Shown in pieces: positions 26,657-36,618 of a stretch of DNA of 64,000 nucleotides; position 1 is the stretch's first letter; the number at the start of each line of letters is the position of its first letter. The DNA is from Natrialba swarupiae (lineage in GTDB: Archaea > Halobacteriota > Halobacteria > Halobacteriales > Natrialbaceae). Both the position numbers and the translations under genes were made by a program. The notes beneath the pieces were generated by a model. It saw only the letters and a program-made list of their open reading frames with translations, made no database searches and was not told where the DNA came from. The DNA lies in assembly GCF_008245225.1 (NCBI RefSeq), contig NZ_VTAW01000010.1:62001-126000 (forward strand), in the 5' to 3' direction.

Positions 26657-28848
26657 CGCCTCGATCTGTCCCGATCGTCGACCGGGTCACCGACGCGTTC
26701 TTCGCGCTCGATACGGACTTTCGATTCACGTACGTCAACGACCGCGCAGAGACGTTGCTCAAACGTTCGCGTGACGATCTCATCGGCCGGGTCATGTGGG
26801 ACGAGTTCCCCCAAACCGTCGAAACCCAGTTTCCTGACGGCTTCCACCGCGCGATGGACGAGCAGGTTCCCGTCTCCTTCGAGATCTATCACGCCCAACT
26901 CGAGACGTGGTTCGAAGCTCAGGCGTATCCCGGCGAAGACGGCCTCTCGGTGTACATGCGCGACGTCACCGAGCGAAAGCGCCAGGAGACGACGATCGCC
27001 CAACACGCGGCCGTCGTCGAAGCGGTCCACGACGGAATCGTCACGCTCGACCGGGATCGCCGGATCGTGACGGTCAACGCCGCCATCGAGGAGTTTCTCG
27101 GCGTCGAGCGAGACGATCTGGTGGGCGAACACGTCGAGATCGTTCCCGAACTCGCTTCGATCGCCGACGAGGACGCCATCGAGATCGGCCGTGCGATCAC
27201 CGACGTCGATATCGGGACCGCAGGTCGCCGCCAGGTCGAGGTACCGTTTACCGACGCCGACGGAACCGATCGGATGGGTGACTTCCGGTTCGTCCCGATC
27301 GAAGACGACACCGCAACCGTCGCGGTCGTCGTCCGAGACGTCACCGACCAACACGAGTACGAACGCATCGCGGCGTCGCTCCACGAGATCACCCGCTGGC
27401 TGCTCGAGTCCGACGACCCAGAGGAGATCTGTGCTATTGCCGTCCACGCCGGGAGCGACCTGCTCGATCTCCCGATCAGCGGCGTCTGGCTCCTCGAGCA
27501 GGAACACGGCTATCTCGAACCCGTCGCCGGAACCGCGGGCGCTCACGACGAGTTCGGTGGTCTCCCCCGATTTCATCCCAACGAGGGGCTCGTCTGGGAG
27601 GTGTTCGAATCCGGCTCAGTCGAGCGATTCGACGACCTCGAGGCCGTCGACGGTCTCTACAATCGGGAGACGCCGATTCGGTCGGAGATCATCGCGCCCA
27701 TCGGTACACGGGGCGTGATCATGACCGGTTCGCTCGAGGCCGATCAGTTCGACGAAACCGACGTCGAACTGGTGTCGACGCTCGCCGAGAACACGCGTGC
27801 GGCGCTCGATCGGGCCGATCGCGAGCAGGTTCTCCGGAAACGGACCGACGAACTCGAGCGCCAGACTGAACGTCTCGAGGGCGTCGCGAACGTCCTCTCG
27901 AACGATCTAAAGCGCCAGCTTCAGGTCGTCGCCGACGAACTGAAAACGGACTCGAGCAGTGTCGGTCTCGGCTCGGAGTCGGACGACGGAGTCGGAGCGA
28001 GCAGCGTAGACAGCAACGCCACGGCGACAAACTCGGACGGTGACGGACCCGAGTCGACGGCCGGAGCCAGTGGCGACGTCGAAACGGTGGCCGAGACCAG
28101 CGACGAATCCGGATCGGGTTCCGACGAGTGGGAGTTCCCGCTCGAGTCGGAGACGGAGGTGGACGAACACGAGGTGTCCGCGAGCGAGGGCGACCTGGAG
28201 GCGGGGACGGTCTGGGGCTCGGATGAGGAGGCGACCGGAGACGTTCCCGAAGCGGAGGCGACCGGTGGTGGAACCGGGACGGACCACGAAAAGTGGGAGT
28301 TCCCACTTTCGGACGACTCGGTCGAAGCGACGCTCGACCGTGCGGAGCGGCTCATCGACGACGTCCGGGAGTTCGCTCGCAACGCTTCGTCCGTCCGAAC
28401 CCGCAGCCGAATCCGACTCGACCGCGTAATCGAGGAGGCCGCGAGTGCATCACGTCTCGAAGCGAGCACAGTGTTCGTCGAGCGAGCGGCGACGCTGAGG
28501 GCGGATCCCGACCGTCTCATCTATCTCCTCGAGACGGCGTTCGACGACATCGCCGCCCGGACGGCCGGCGATGATCTAACGGTTCGTGTCGGGCTTACCG
28601 GAATCGACGACCCCGACGCCCCCCGCGGGTTCTACATCGAAGACGACGCTGCCGATGCGCCGCCGACGGCGACCGATCGACTGCTCGATCCGACGACCGA
28701 GTACCAGACGGCTATCGACGGGCTCGGACTGACCCTCGTTCGAGCGATCGCCGAAGCTCACGACTGGCGACTCTCGATCGAGACGGCGGAACGAAACGGA
28801 ACGCGAATCGTCGTCGACGGCGTGATGACCCTCGAGCCGCGCGCGTAG
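26653..28848 (+). CDS. PAS-PAS-GAF sensor protein with degenerate histidine-kinase core
   Basis: The 731-residue protein has a PAS domain (about residues 8-110, ending YMRDVTERKR) and a second PAS (about 118-230, ending VVVRDVTDQHEYER). A GAF domain follows (about 240-395), then an acidic linker of roughly 120 residues and a kinase-like C-terminus. The H-box reads LSNDLKRQLQ with Asn at about residue 417 where the phosphoacceptor His should be. The N-box segment LLETAFDDIAA lacks the conserved Asn, and the G1 box is not recognisable; only a GLGLTLV G2-like loop remains. It is probably an inactive signalling scaffold. A HalX regulator gene faces it 23 nt away. Confidence 0.82.
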   Translation: MTPRSVPIVDRVTDAFFALDTDFRFTYVNDRAETLLKRSRDDLIGRVMWDEFPQTVETQFPDGFHRAMDEQVPVSFEIYHAQLETWFEAQAYPGEDGLSVYMRDVTERKRQETTIAQHAAVVEAVHDGIVTLDRDRRIVTVNAAIEEFLGVERDDLVGEHVEIVPELASIADEDAIEIGRAITDVDIGTAGRRQVEVPFTDADGTDRMGDFRFVPIEDDTATVAVVVRDVTDQHEYERIAASLHEITRWLLESDDPEEICAIAVHAGSDLLDLPISGVWLLEQEHGYLEPVAGTAGAHDEFGGLPRFHPNEGLVWEVFESGSVERFDDLEAVDGLYNRETPIRSEIIAPIGTRGVIMTGSLEADQFDETDVELVSTLAENTRAALDRADREQVLRKRTDELERQTERLEGVANVLSNDLKRQLQVVADELKTDSSSVGLGSESDDGVGASSVDSNATATNSDGDGPESTAGASGDVETVAETSDESGSGSDEWEFPLESETEVDEHEVSASEGDLEAGTVWGSDEEATGDVPEAEATGGGTGTDHEKWEFPLSDDSVEATLDRAERLIDDVREFARNASSVRTRSRIRLDRVIEEAASASRLEASTVFVERAATLRADPDRLIYLLETAFDDIAARTAGDDLTVRVGLTGIDDPDAPRGFYIEDDAADAPPTATDRLLDPTTEYQTAIDGLGLTLVRAIAEAHDWRLSIETAERNGTRIVVDGVMTLEPRA

Positions 28849-28871
28849 TCGAGTGCCGTCACTCGACCACG

Positions 28872-29459
28872 TCACTCGTCGGCGATCGATTCCCGCGTCA
28901 GGTCCCGACACAGCTGTTTGCTGTCGTCGGTTTCGAGGAGGTCCGCGACCGTCTCGTCGAGGTGTACCCGCAACACCGCCAGTCGATCCTCGAGTCGGGC
29001 GTACTCCTCGCTGCTCTTTCGTTCCGCCTCCGTCTTCTGTCTATCCAGCAAGACTTTCTTCGACGCGAGCGCGAAAAACTCCTGGAGCTGTTCGTCGTAC
29101 GTCGATCGAAGCAACAGTTGATCGATTACCTCGATCAGCTCCGGCTTCGAGACCGGCTTGACGAGGTAGTCGTCGAACCCCATCTCGACGATGTCGAAGT
29201 CGGGTTCGATCGCCGTCACCATCGCGACCCGACAGTCGAGGTTCCGCTCTCGGATCGTCTCGAGGACTAGATCGCCCGAGAGGCCGGGCATCCGCCGATC
29301 GAGGAGCACGACGTCGATATCCCCGTCGATGGCCTCGAGCGCTTCGGTTCCGTCGTAGGCCGTCCTGACGTCGTATCGCTCCTCGAGCCGAGAGGTGTAG
29401 AGATTCGCGAGATCCGGCTCGTCTTCGGCGATCAGTACGGACGGTCGGTCGGTTGCCAT
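28872..29459 (-). CDS. Response regulator with HalX domain
   Basis: The 195-residue protein has a receiver domain with phosphoacceptor Asp in DVVLLDRRMPGLSG, acidic pocket EDE near the start and conserved Lys in DYLVKPVSKPEL. A C-terminal HalX domain follows (about residues 125-190, LLDRQKTEAERKSSEEYARL). HalX regulators are haloarchaeal two-component outputs. It is convergent with the degenerate sensor gene. Start ATG 29459 gives MATDRPSVLIAEDEPD. Confidence 0.9.
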   Translation of the reverse strand: MATDRPSVLIAEDEPDLANLYTSRLEERYDVRTAYDGTEALEAIDGDIDVVLLDRRMPGLSGDLVLETIRERNLDCRVAMVTAIEPDFDIVEMGFDDYLVKPVSKPELIEVIDQLLLRSTYDEQLQEFFALASKKVLLDRQKTEAERKSSEEYARLEDRLAVLRVHLDETVADLLETDDSKQLCRDLTRESIADE

Positions 29460-29636
29460 CGAACGATCCCCCTCCACCCTTTCGGTTCCGCATGCGTACC
29501 GTACACACATCAAGATACCGGACCGTCGTCAGTTGGATCCAACCGAACGAAAGGATAACTCCGGCGAAACCGACGGCGGGAGGGGCTCATACGGGAAAGC
29601 GAACGCGTCGTCGACAATCGGCGGGACGGTTCGAGG

Positions 29637-31844
29637 TTACTCGAGTTCGGCCTCGAGCGTGTCCCGAAGCGAGCGAATCGCGCCGGCCGATCGTTCGAGC
29701 GTTCGATCACCGACAGACAGCTCGAGCGTTCCGCGGTCGGTCGCCTCGCCGAGGGCGACGACCGGTGCGACGCCGTCGAACGCCTCACGGACGGCTGCTG
29801 GGGAGTCGGTCTGGACCAGCGCGCGACCCGGCTGTTCGTGGAAGAGAGCGGCCGCGGGCTCGCTATCGGCTGGGATCGACACCTCGAGCCCGGCGTCCTC
29901 GCTTACCATCTCGGCCAGCGAGACGGCGAGCCCGCCGTGGCTGACGTCGTGGACCGCGAGCGTCGCCTCGTCGTTTGCGACCGCCGCGAGCGTCTCGACG
30001 ATTTCCGATGGGGTCTCGGGCAGGGACGGAAACGCGTCACTCCCGCCGAACTGCGCGAGGTACTCCGAGCCGCCGAGTCTCGTCCCGTCGGCCTCGAGGC
30101 CGCGGTCGCCGACGAGCAACAGTTCGCCCTCGGACTCGACAGAGAGCGGTGGCGCATCGTAGCCGTCTTTCGTCCCGACGAGCGCGAGCGTCGGCGTCGG
30201 CGGGATCGGACCCGTCGCGGAGTCGTTGTACAGCGAGACGTTCCCGCCGACAACGGGTGCCGACAGCGTCTCGCACATGTCAGCAAGCCCATCGACGATC
30301 CCCCGGAACCCGCCGTAGACGTCGGGCTTTTCGGGATTACCGCCGTTGAGACAGTCGACCGCGGCGAGCGGGGTCGCACCCTTGGCCGCCACGTTCGTCG
30401 CGTTCTCGAGGGCGATCGCTCGCGCACCCTCGTACGGCGCCGCGTCGGTCCAGTTCGGTGCAGCGCCCGCCGAGAGCGCCAGGCCGGTTTCGGCTTCCCG
30501 GATCGCGACGATCGCCGCGTCGTCGCCGGGACCGACGCTCGTCCGAACGCCGACCTCGTGATCGTACTGGCGGTAGACCCAGCGCTTCGAGGCCGTGTTC
30601 GGACTCGAGACGACGACGTCGAACGCCGCCTCGAGATCGACCTCGGGGAGATCGGTTTCGGGCTCCGACGGCTCCTCGTGTGCTAAGTCGTTCATCGGTG
30701 CGCCCTCGCCGAGGAAGTGCGCGTCAACGTCGACGACGGTCTCGCGCTTTCGCGGCTCGCTTTGCTCTCCGTCAGGGTCATCCGAGGCGCTTTGGGCTTC
30801 GCTCCCGTCGAAGGTGCAGACGTAGTTGCCGTCCGTGACCTCGCCGATCACCGAACAGCCCAGATCGAAACGCTCTGCGATCTCCTCGACGCGGTCGACG
30901 TGTTCGGGTTCGACCTCGTAGCACATCCGCTCCTGGGACTCCGCGAGCAGGATCTCGAGTGCCGACATGTTGGGTTCGCGCTGGTGGACCCGCTCGAGTT
31001 CGATGTGTGCGCCGAGGCCGCCTTTCGCGACCAGTTCGCTCGAGGCCCCCCCGAGGCCGGCCGCGCCGAGGTCACGTGCGGACTCGATCAGCCCCTCCTC
31101 GATCAACACCTCGTTGGCCTCGATCAACAGCTTCTCCGCGTAGGGATCACCGACCTGGACCGCGGGTCGGTCCTCCGTTTCGGCGTCTTCCGCTAAGTCC
31201 TCGCTGGCGAAGCTCGCACCGCCCAGCCCGTCGCGGCCGGTGGCGTTCCCGACGAGGACGAGTTTGTTGCCGGGCTCCTGTGCTTCGGCCGTGACGAGCC
31301 GTTCCTCGTCCGTGAGGCCGATACAGGCGACGTTGACGAGCGGGTTCCCCTCGTAGTCGGAGTGGAAGTCGACGCTCCCCGCGACCGTCGGCACGCCGAT
31401 ACAGTTGCCGTAGTGGCTGATCCCCTCGACGACGCCCTCGAGGAGATACCGGGAGTGTTCGCGGTCGAACGCGCCGAAGTACAGCGAGTCGGCGAGCGCG
31501 ATCGGGTACGCGCCCATCGAGAGCGTGTCGCGGACGATCCCGCCGACGCCCGTCGCCGCCCCGTCGAACGGATCGACGTACGAGGGGTGGTTGTGGCTCT
31601 CGATCCCCATCGTGATGTACGTCTCTCCGTCGTCGTCTCCCGGCAACGCGACGACCGCCGCGTCGTCGCCCGGCCCGACGACGACCTGCTCGCCCTCGCT
31701 CTCGAACGCCGACAGCAACGGTCTCGAGGAGCGGTACGCGCAGTGTTCGCTCCAGAGGTTCTCGAACAGCGCCGCCTCGGCCGGGGTGGGCTCGCGCTCG
31801 AGTTCCTCGACGACGAGTTCGCGGTCCGAATCGGCTAAACTCAT
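29637..31844 (-). CDS. purL: Phosphoribosylformylglycinamidine synthase subunit PurL
   Basis: The 735-residue PurL is full length. It starts with the linker region [20 protein letters not shown], has the ATP-binding [14 protein letters not shown] segment and the repeated second half with [14 protein letters not shown]. It converts FGAR to FGAM with ATP and ammonia from PurQ in purine synthesis. purS and purQ are not adjacent. It is divergent from the PHP gene. Confidence 0.96.
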   Translation of the reverse strand: MSLADSDRELVVEELEREPTPAEAALFENLWSEHCAYRSSRPLLSAFESEGEQVVVGPGDDAAVVALPGDDDGETYITMGIESHNHPSYVDPFDGAATGVGGIVRDTLSMGAYPIALADSLYFGAFDREHSRYLLEGVVEGISHYGNCIGVPTVAGSVDFHSDYEGNPLVNVACIGLTDEERLVTAEAQEPGNKLVLVGNATGRDGLGGASFASEDLAEDAETEDRPAVQVGDPYAEKLLIEANEVLIEEGLIESARDLGAAGLGGASSELVAKGGLGAHIELERVHQREPNMSALEILLAESQERMCYEVEPEHVDRVEEIAERFDLGCSVIGEVTDGNYVCTFDGSEAQSASDDPDGEQSEPRKRETVVDVDAHFLGEGAPMNDLAHEEPSEPETDLPEVDLEAAFDVVVSSPNTASKRWVYRQYDHEVGVRTSVGPGDDAAIVAIREAETGLALSAGAAPNWTDAAPYEGARAIALENATNVAAKGATPLAAVDCLNGGNPEKPDVYGGFRGIVDGLADMCETLSAPVVGGNVSLYNDSATGPIPPTPTLALVGTKDGYDAPPLSVESEGELLLVGDRGLEADGTRLGGSEYLAQFGGSDAFPSLPETPSEIVETLAAVANDEATLAVHDVSHGGLAVSLAEMVSEDAGLEVSIPADSEPAAALFHEQPGRALVQTDSPAAVREAFDGVAPVVALGEATDRGTLELSVGDRTLERSAGAIRSLRDTLEAELE

Positions 31845-32080
31845 TCACGTCAATGGTGGTCCGTGGCCGGTAAAGGGGTTTCTATGTGCACGTTCGTGTA
31901 TCTTCTCGCGCGACCTCTGCACCCGAACGTCGACGCTTACGAGATGACACCGGACTCGAGAATTATCGGCACTCGAGTGCACTCTCTCCGTTTCGAAGAC
32001 TGCAAACACGGGTCGTCAGGAACGCAAAGCGTGTCGAGTGTTTCGAGTCGTTTTTCATCAAGCCACACGAAGGTAAGCGC

Positions 32081-32767
32081 GTGCTGTCGATCGAACTCCA
32101 CGTCCACTCGGAACTCTCCTACGACGGTCGTGATCCGGTCGATCTCATCTTAGAGCAGGCAAAGGGAGTCGGGCTCGACGCGATCGCGATCACCGACCAC
32201 GACGAGATCGAAGCCAGCCTCGAGGCCGCCGAGCGCGCCCCGGAGTACGGGCTCGTCGGTATTCCGGGGATGGAGATCTCGAGCAAGGCGGGCCACGTCT
32301 TGGGCCTCGGTCTCGAGGAGGAAGTGCCGCCGGGGCTGTCCTTCGAGTCGACGCTGGAGGCGATTCACGCCCAGGACGGGCTGGCGGTGATTCCCCACCC
32401 GTTCCAGGAGTCACGCCACGGCGTGATCGCCCGAATTTCCCGTGACGAACTCGCGGAGGGTGACGCCATCGAGGTGTACAACTCCCGGCTTCTGACAGGG
32501 CGGGCGAACCGTCAGGCCGAGCGCTTCGCTCGCTCGCGCGGTCTACCGATGACCGCCGGAAGCGACGCTCACATCAGCGAGATGGTCGGCCAGGCAGTGA
32601 CCAGAGTCGACGCGGACGAGCGATCGGTCGACGCGATCCTCGCGGCGGTCCGCGACGGGCGAACCTCCGTCGAGGGTAAGCGGACGCCGTGGCACATCAG
32701 CGTCCGCCAGGCCGCAGGCGGTGCGAAACGCCGGTTCAGAAACGGTATCGTGGGGTTGTTCCGATGA
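32081..32767 (+). CDS. PHP-domain metal-dependent phosphoesterase
   Basis: The 228-residue protein starts with the PHP motifs ELHVHSELSYDG and DAIAITDHDE, followed by IPGMEISSKAGH and TAGSDAHI. These provide the His/Asp/Glu metal ligands of PHP phosphoesterases; substrates range from nucleotides to histidinol phosphate. The GTG at 32081 precedes the first motif and has a short purine-rich stretch before it. A longer frame upstream crosses the purL promoter region and was rejected. The stop overlaps the next start by 4 nt. Confidence 0.86.
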   Translation: MLSIELHVHSELSYDGRDPVDLILEQAKGVGLDAIAITDHDEIEASLEAAERAPEYGLVGIPGMEISSKAGHVLGLGLEEEVPPGLSFESTLEAIHAQDGLAVIPHPFQESRHGVIARISRDELAEGDAIEVYNSRLLTGRANRQAERFARSRGLPMTAGSDAHISEMVGQAVTRVDADERSVDAILAAVRDGRTSVEGKRTPWHISVRQAAGGAKRRFRNGIVGLFR

Positions 32768-33927
32768 GACTGTGCGGCGCGGATCCGGAAACGGTCCGAC
32801 GGGCGTTGGAGACGGGCGATCCGTTCCCAGGAACCCGTGGATTCGCGGGCGAGATCGACGGAACGTTCGTCAGGGACGTGCTCGGCCGGGTTCCGCTGTT
32901 CGTCGACGCCGCCGGGGTCGAGGGCGGATCGTCGTCCGACTCGAGAGCTGCGTGGGCGTTCGAACCGACGCGACTCGAGGTACCTGTCCCAGTGCCAGCG
33001 GGGACGGTCGTCGACGCGGACGAACTCGGCCGACTCGTCGCGGTCGGAACCGATCTCGAGATCGACGACTTCCCCGAGCCGCGGTGGACGGTGCCGGATC
33101 CGAAGCCGGAGTCGGATCGGGACGTCGCTCTCGAGGAACTCGAAACTGCGATTCGTTCGGCTACGGACGACGTTCGATCGGCCGACCTCGACGTTGCGGT
33201 CGCGTTCTCGGGTGGCGTCGACTCGGCGCTCGTCGCCGAGTTGCTCGACGCTCCGCTGTACGTCGTCGGCTTTCCGGACAGCCACGACGTTGAGGCCGCA
33301 CGCACGGCCGCGACGGCGATGGGACGCGAGTTGACCGTCGTCGAACTCGAGCCGGCCGACCTCGAGCGCGCGGTTCCCGAAATCGTCCGCGCGACGGGGC
33401 GGACGAACGCGATGGACGTCCAGATCGCGCTCCCACTCTATCTCGTCGCCGAGCGCGTCGCCGCCGACGGCTTCGACGCGCTTGCGGTCGGCCAGGGAGC
33501 GGACGAACTGTTCGGCGGCTACGAGAAGGTGGTTCGCCTCGACCACCGCGTCGACGCGGCGACGACACGCGGCGCGGTTCGCGAGCAGATTCGAAGCCTC
33601 CCCGATCAGCTTCCACGGGACGTGCTGACGATCGAGGCGGCCGGCCTCGAGCCGGTTGCACCACTGTTACACGACGCCGTCGTCGCGGCGGCGCTCCGGC
33701 TGCCGGACGACTTGCTGGCCGACGAGGAGACGCGAAAGCGTGGCTTCCGACAGGTTGCGTCGCAGTATCTCCCCGAGGACGTCGCGACCCGGGACAAGAA
33801 GGCCGTCCAGTACGGCAGCCTGGTCGCTCGCGAACTCGACCGCCTCGCCAGACAGGCGGGCTACAAGCGGCGGATGGACGACCACGTCTCGAAGTACATC
33901 GCGTCGCTGCTCGAGGCCCAGGAGTAG
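32764..33927 (+). CDS. Asparagine synthase-like protein with reduced N-terminal domain
   Basis: The 387-residue product has the PP-loop ATP pyrophosphatase signature VAFSGGVDSALVAELL in the middle and the asparagine-synthetase motif GQGADELFGGYEKV. The first 120 residues look like a shortened glutaminase domain. It starts MRLCG rather than MCG, so there is no N-terminal catalytic Cys. It may use free ammonia or have another amidation substrate. The gene overlaps the PHP gene by 4 nt and is probably co-transcribed. Confidence 0.78.
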   Translation: MRLCGADPETVRRALETGDPFPGTRGFAGEIDGTFVRDVLGRVPLFVDAAGVEGGSSSDSRAAWAFEPTRLEVPVPVPAGTVVDADELGRLVAVGTDLEIDDFPEPRWTVPDPKPESDRDVALEELETAIRSATDDVRSADLDVAVAFSGGVDSALVAELLDAPLYVVGFPDSHDVEAARTAATAMGRELTVVELEPADLERAVPEIVRATGRTNAMDVQIALPLYLVAERVAADGFDALAVGQGADELFGGYEKVVRLDHRVDAATTRGAVREQIRSLPDQLPRDVLTIEAAGLEPVAPLLHDAVVAAALRLPDDLLADEETRKRGFRQVASQYLPEDVATRDKKAVQYGSLVARELDRLARQAGYKRRMDDHVSKYIASLLEAQE

Positions 33928-33961
33928 TCCTGGACGGCGGTCGTCGGGACGCCGGCGCTCG

Positions 33962-34291
33962 TCAGGACGGCAACGGACAGAGACTCGCCGTAAAAACCAC
34001 CGTCTCGTCGGTCTCGTTTCTCGCGCCGTGTTCGACGCCGCGCTCGTGAAGCACGACGCCGGGCGCCTCGATGGCCTCGCTCTCCCCGTCCTGGAGCACC
34101 GTCACCGTCCCCTCGAGAACGTGGAAGACGTTCGTGCTGTCACCGTGCTCGTGGGGTTCGAGTTGCGCGTCCGGCCCGAGGGCGAACGCCTTCACGAGGA
34201 CGTCCTCTTCGACGACCAGTTCGGTGGTTTCGATCTCGCCGTCTGCCGGTTCGAGTTCGTCGATCGCATCGGCGTATCTGTCGAGGCTCAT
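33962..34291 (-). CDS. Cupin-domain protein
   Basis: The 109-residue single-domain cupin has the two conserved motifs in reduced form: EPHEHGDSTNVFHVLEGTVT with metal-ligand histidines, then VVLHERGVEHGARNETDE. The role cannot be inferred. The ATG at 34291 starts MSLDRYADAID; the longer frame upstream has no homology and was rejected. It converges with the asparagine-synthase-like gene. Confidence 0.85.
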   Translation of the reverse strand: MSLDRYADAIDELEPADGEIETTELVVEEDVLVKAFALGPDAQLEPHEHGDSTNVFHVLEGTVTVLQDGESEAIEAPGVVLHERGVEHGARNETDETVVFTASLCPLPS

Positions 34292-34483
34292 AGGAGACGT
34301 TCGACGACGGACCGTATAAAATACACCGCAAGCGGACGGTTTCGGGACTCCGCTCGGTTCGAGCGTCGGCTGATGGGGGTGAAACCTGTCGACTGCTGCC
34401 AGCACCCGAAAAACGAGAGGGAACGAATACCCCGGGGAGAGACGACGAACCGAACTCCTGGCGAACGGAACCGAAAGCCCGTC

Positions 34484-34565
34484 ATACGGTTTACTGTAAG
34501 TCATTTCCGGTGCAACCGCCGCACGGGTCGCGGTTGCACCGGTACATCGTTACAGCAGACCGTAT
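34484..34565. repeat. Repeat family C, copy C4
   Basis: The clearest copy. Outer inverted repeats ATACGGTTTACTGTAA and TTACAGCAGACCGTAT frame an inner 12-bp stem CCGGTGCAACCG/CGGTTGCACCGG. The last base is the final A of the mrp stop codon (TGATACGG on the minus strand). Confidence 0.9.
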
Positions 34566-35656
34566 CAGTCCTCGAGTTCGGTCGGGAGCGTGTCGTCGGG
34601 GGTGTCGGAGGTGTTCTCGTCGACGGTTCGACGGTTGATCTCGCCGATGCGGTTGGAGATTTCGGCGACGAGGTCCTCGACGGGCTCCTGGGCCGCGCTC
34701 TCGTCGTTCTTGACGATCGCGCCCTCGCTACCATCGGCGCCGAAGTCCGGGTGGATCGGAATCTGACCGAGAAGCGGCACGTCGTACTTGTCGACGATCT
34801 GTTGGGCGCCGTCGGTGCCGAACAGGCTGTACTCCTTGCCGGTGTCCGGCGCGATGAACGTGCTCATGTTCTCGACGATTCCCAGCACCGGCGTGTTGTG
34901 TTTGTTGAACATCTGGATGCCCTTGCGGGTGTCGTCGAGTGCCATCTCCTGTGGCGTCGTGACGACGACCGATCCGGTGACGGGCATCGACTGCAGGAGG
35001 TTCAACGTCGCGTCGCCGGTCCCTGGCGGGAGGTCGACGATGAGGTAGTCGAGTCGACCCCACTCGACGCCCTCCAAGAACTTCATCATGAACTTGTTGA
35101 CCATCGGTCCACGGAGGATCGCGGGATCGTCTTCGTCTTCCATCATGATCCCCATGCTGATGACGCGGACGCCGTCGGATCGCGGCGGGACGATGTCTTC
35201 GTTGGGGGTGACCCCAGGATCGCTCTCGACCGGCAGGATTCGAGGAATGTTCGGCCCGTGAATATCCGCATCGAGAATGCCGACCATCGCGCCGCGTTTC
35301 TCGAGTCCCGCGGCGAGGTTGGCCGCGACCGTCGTCTTACCGACGCCGCCTTTGCCGGAGGCGACCGCGATCACGTTGCGTACCCGCGGGAGCACTTCGT
35401 CGTCGAACCCGTGTTCGGTCCCGACGTGTGCTCGTAGGTCCGCCTCGAGGCCGGCGTTGTCGACGACCTCCCGGATCCGGTTGCCGATCTCCATCTCGGA
35501 GGGCGCGTACGGAGCGTTGAACGCGAGCGAGATCCGTGCGGTCTCGTCGTCGATGGTGACGTCGTTGACGAGTCCGAGCGAGACGATATCCTCGCCGATG
35601 TCCGGATCTTCGATCCCCTCGAGTTCGATTTTGAGTTCGTGTTCTGTAATACTCAT
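34565..35656 (-). CDS. Mrp/ApbC family Fe-S cluster carrier ATPase
   Basis: The 363-residue protein has an N-terminal DUF59/MIP18-like domain (about residues 1-85) fused to a ParA-like ATPase. The deviant Walker A is VASGKGGVGKTTVAANLA and the Walker B is DYLIVDLPPGTGD. In this family the protein binds and transfers Fe-S clusters to apoproteins. The usual paired Cys motif of the C-terminal region is not obvious, as in many haloarchaeal members. The TGA stop is fused to repeat C4. Confidence 0.9.
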   Translation of the reverse strand: MSITEHELKIELEGIEDPDIGEDIVSLGLVNDVTIDDETARISLAFNAPYAPSEMEIGNRIREVVDNAGLEADLRAHVGTEHGFDDEVLPRVRNVIAVASGKGGVGKTTVAANLAAGLEKRGAMVGILDADIHGPNIPRILPVESDPGVTPNEDIVPPRSDGVRVISMGIMMEDEDDPAILRGPMVNKFMMKFLEGVEWGRLDYLIVDLPPGTGDATLNLLQSMPVTGSVVVTTPQEMALDDTRKGIQMFNKHNTPVLGIVENMSTFIAPDTGKEYSLFGTDGAQQIVDKYDVPLLGQIPIHPDFGADGSEGAIVKNDESAAQEPVEDLVAEISNRIGEINRRTVDENTSDTPDDTLPTELED

Positions 35657-35803
35657 AGTGCGTCGGTAATCCTATCGGAACGAACGGTGTCGAGCGGGAT
35701 ACGTGTGATGGTTCGGGCCCCTAGCCCGTTCCGTCTGGCGGTTTCGTCGCGTTCGAGAGCGGACGATCTGGACGACTCGAGGACGAACTGCGTTCGATCG
35801 CGG

Positions 35804-36106
35804 CTACAGTCCGGGCGAACCGATGGGTTCGGGCAGTCGCCCGAAGAATACCAGGCCGATAACGAGGGTCATGACCAGCATGGAAACCCACATCGTCGTC
35901 GTCAGTCCGACGAGATACGTGACCCCGAGGAGCCCGGTTTTCGTATCGCGAGGCGTTCCGACGAACCACGCGGTGACCATGACGTAGATGGGGACGAGAA
36001 CGACCCCGAAGATGAGCCAAGAGCCGGTGTTGGGGAAGCCGGTGACCCCTTCGGTGGCCTCGTAGCCGTGATACAGGACGATCGCGAGCGCGGACGACGG
36101 AGACAT
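35804..36106 (-). CDS. Small membrane protein, paralogue 1 of the NrfD operon
   Basis: The 100-residue protein with about three membrane helices is clearly related to the next upstream gene. Shared stretches include LIFGV-LVP-YVM--AWFVG and the ending LPEPIGS-G. It lies 197 nt downstream of that paralogue, in the same direction. It is likely an extra membrane subunit of the ferredoxin-NrfD complex. Confidence 0.7.
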   Translation of the reverse strand: MSPSSALAIVLYHGYEATEGVTGFPNTGSWLIFGVVLVPIYVMVTAWFVGTPRDTKTGLLGVTYLVGLTTTMWVSMLVMTLVIGLVFFGRLPEPIGSPGL

Positions 36107-36303
36107 GCGTCTACAGCTAGTGCCACCACCGAACACGGTCGTGGTACTGCCTGCACTCGCATGGTCGGATTCGGATGACAGGGAACCACCGCATCAGCGT
36201 CGATGTCAAGCGATCGGTGTGACTCGAGAGACGGCAGCGTGAGTGGAGACGAGCCTCGTGACTCGACTGATCGAGACGGAAAACGAGAACGCGGTCGGTC
36301 GGG

Positions 36304-36618
36304 TTACGGTCCGGTGGAACCGATGGGTTCGGGAAGTCCGCCGTAGAAGACGACGGCGATGATCATCGTCAGGATGAACATCCCGATCCACATCTGGGCC
36401 GTAATTCCGACCAGGTAGCCGACGCCCATCAGGCCGGTCTTGGAGTTACGTGGCTCGCCGACGAACCACGCGATAATCATGACGTAGACCGGAACCAGGA
36501 TGACGCCGAAGATGAGGTAGGTTCCGATGTTCGGGAAGCCGGTGAGTCCCTCAGTTCCGCCTTCTCCGTGATAGAGGACCCACGAGAGCGCGCTCATGAG
36601 CGTCGCCGGGGCGATCAT
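36304..36618 (-). CDS. Small membrane protein, paralogue 2 of the NrfD operon
   Basis: The 104-residue protein with about three helices has a conserved VLYHGEGGTEGLTGFPNIG N-terminal region, also present in paralogue 1. The start overlaps the nrfD-like stop by 4 nt, so it is co-translated with the membrane subunit. I do not recognise a named family. The position corresponds to small accessory subunits of NrfD-type quinone oxidoreductases. Confidence 0.72.
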   Translation of the reverse strand: MIAPATLMSALSWVLYHGEGGTEGLTGFPNIGTYLIFGVILVPVYVMIIAWFVGEPRNSKTGLMGVGYLVGITAQMWIGMFILTMIIAVVFYGGLPEPIGSTGP

